64,000 bases of DNA. Origin: Catonia carolina. Its lineage: Eukaryota; Arthropoda; Insecta; Hemiptera; Achilidae. Both the position numbers and the translations under genes were made by a program. This document shows, in pieces, positions 62,957-64,000 of the stretch; positions within the stretch are counted from its first letter, which is position 1; every line of letters starts with the position of its first letter. The notes under the pieces are model-generated. The model saw only the letters and a list, made by a program, of their open reading frames with translations, did no database searches and had not been told where the DNA came from. The stretch is from the NCBI GenBank assembly GCA_035578175.1, contig JAQMRL010000016.1, forward strand, positions 4,200,721-4,264,720. Direction: 5' to 3'.

Positions 62957-63811
62957 AGCATGCCCCGTTGCGGCTTTGCACGCGAAAAATTATGTAATTA
63001 CTTTTTTTTTAAATATGTAGCAGTTTAAAATTTCAGCAGTTATTGCTTTTTAAAGTTGTTTTGCTTTTAAAGATTTTCGTCTTAGTGATGTTTTTTTTTG
63101 ATGGCATTATTCAAAATGGAAAACAAACAAAAAAAAATTCAAAACCAAAAACTTAAATCTACGTTGAATAAAATAAAAGTCAAAATACAAAATCAAAGCA
63201 ATTGATCACTCACCAATTAAAAGAAAATTAAAACAAATTAAAGAAACACGGAACTTTACTTTTATGAAATACTCAACAATAGGCTATAAAATCGTATCTA
63301 CATAACAAAATTATCATGTGATGTTGTCACCAGCTGATCCTTAGCACCACATCGCTATTTGCTAAATCATTTTTTTTCTCGTTAGGACCACTAGGGATCA
63401 CGATACAACTTCAAATCATTTCTCTCTGTTCTTCCTCCGTTCAGCCCAAATTGCCTTCATTCCCTCGCCGAATCTCTTCTTCCTCTCCTGAGACCATGCT
63501 GTTCCAGTCCTCGGAGGTCTGTGTCCACCTCCATATAACTTTATTTATAACAAATATTTTTATTTGAATTACATCAGCTGGTTTAAAAGCAGCAGATTAT
63601 CTAACCTCATAAAAGCCTTAATATAGGACATAAACATTATTTTCAACTCTTTAGGGCTAACTTTTTAAGGGTTTCAGTAGCCTAAAGCCTGCACCGGCAT
63701 CATAGTTACAACATAAAAAAACTGCATGAAAATTGGTTCAGTAATTTAGGAGATAAAGGGGAACATACACACACACATCATCGAATTTTATTTATATCAG
63801 GAGATAAAGGG

Positions 63812-63851
<40 letters not shown>

Positions 63852-63871
63852 AATCAAATTTTATATATAGA
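62957..63871 (+). repeat. Long interspersed repeat, copy 2
   Basis: Same family as 41475-42242 from CTAGCATGCCCCGTTGCGGC to TTTTATATATAGATAGAT. It contains a LINE tail insertion and an expanded AC run at 63808-63848, with GGAGATAAAGGG repeated on both sides of it. Confidence 0.75.
63369..63538 (-). mobile_element. LINE tail insertion
   Basis: The 170-bp insert is absent from the other copy of the host repeat (41974). Read on the minus strand it gives WRWTQTSEDWNSMVSGERKK and AIWAERRKNR before an A-rich end, like the C-terminus of a fourth LINE lineage. Confidence 0.55.
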
Positions 63872-64000
63872 TAGATTGCTTTTACGGCCTCATTGGACCA
63901 CTTGAATCAAATTTAGAAATATTTCTTGGTTTGGTTTTAGGATTCTTAGGTTTTTCTAAATAATTCTTCATATTTTGGGATCTTATCTGTCTGATTTTAT

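Overview
This is an AT-rich, intron-rich eukaryotic window that looks like the genome of an insect. One gene encodes a close relative of insect chitin deacetylase 4, and the mobile DNA is typical of insects: several mariner lineages, Tc1/IS630-type elements with a DUF4817-like helix-turn-helix, tRNA-derived SINEs and 5'-truncated LINEs. I could not fix the insect order from sequence alone. Only two host genes are recognisable, both built of small exons separated by kilobases of transposons.

Gene 1 (plus strand, 7589-39700, six exons in continuous phase, 453 residues) is a predicted secreted protein. After a signal peptide and a Ser/Thr/Pro-rich linker it follows the N-terminal domain of M1 aminopeptidases (aminopeptidase N family) by eye. 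Where that family has its FDEP, GAMEN and HExxH signatures, this protein has unrelated residues, and it ends about 55 residues after the former zinc-helix position. It reads as a truncated, catalytically dead M1 paralogue. A TATA box lies upstream and an AATAAA downstream.

Gene 2 (minus strand, 61003 down to 42329, five exons in continuous phase) encodes the chitin-binding domain and the first half of the NodB domain of a chitin deacetylase 4-like protein. Its remaining 3' exons were not found in the 42 kb downstream. Either they lie beyond the left edge, which would place gene 1 inside a chitin deacetylase intron in antisense, or the gene or assembly is broken.

Everything else is mobile DNA, often nested two or three deep. 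The main families are: SINE-1 (about 393 bp, ending in AAC repeats); SINE-2 (tRNA-like, B box GGTTCGAATCC); SINE-3 (tRNA-like, B box GGTTCAAATCC); a 950-bp Helentron-like repeat with an internal microsatellite; a 342-bp TA MITE; a 280-bp TIR element; pogo-like MITEs; large foldback elements; hAT-like elements with 8-bp duplications; and defective mariner/IS630-type elements. LINE-1 is the family with FADD at 51.5-52.5 kb.

Three patterns run through the region. First, inverted duplication is everywhere: a tandem array of palindromised SINE-3 heads in intron 1 of gene 1, four separate transposon families with one end replaced by an inverted copy of the other, and several foldbacks. Second, SINE-1 and LINE-1 share a 3' stem-loop with a compensatory base pair. 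Third, transposons sit within tens of bases of gene 1 splice sites, including one whose TA target is part of a 5' splice site.
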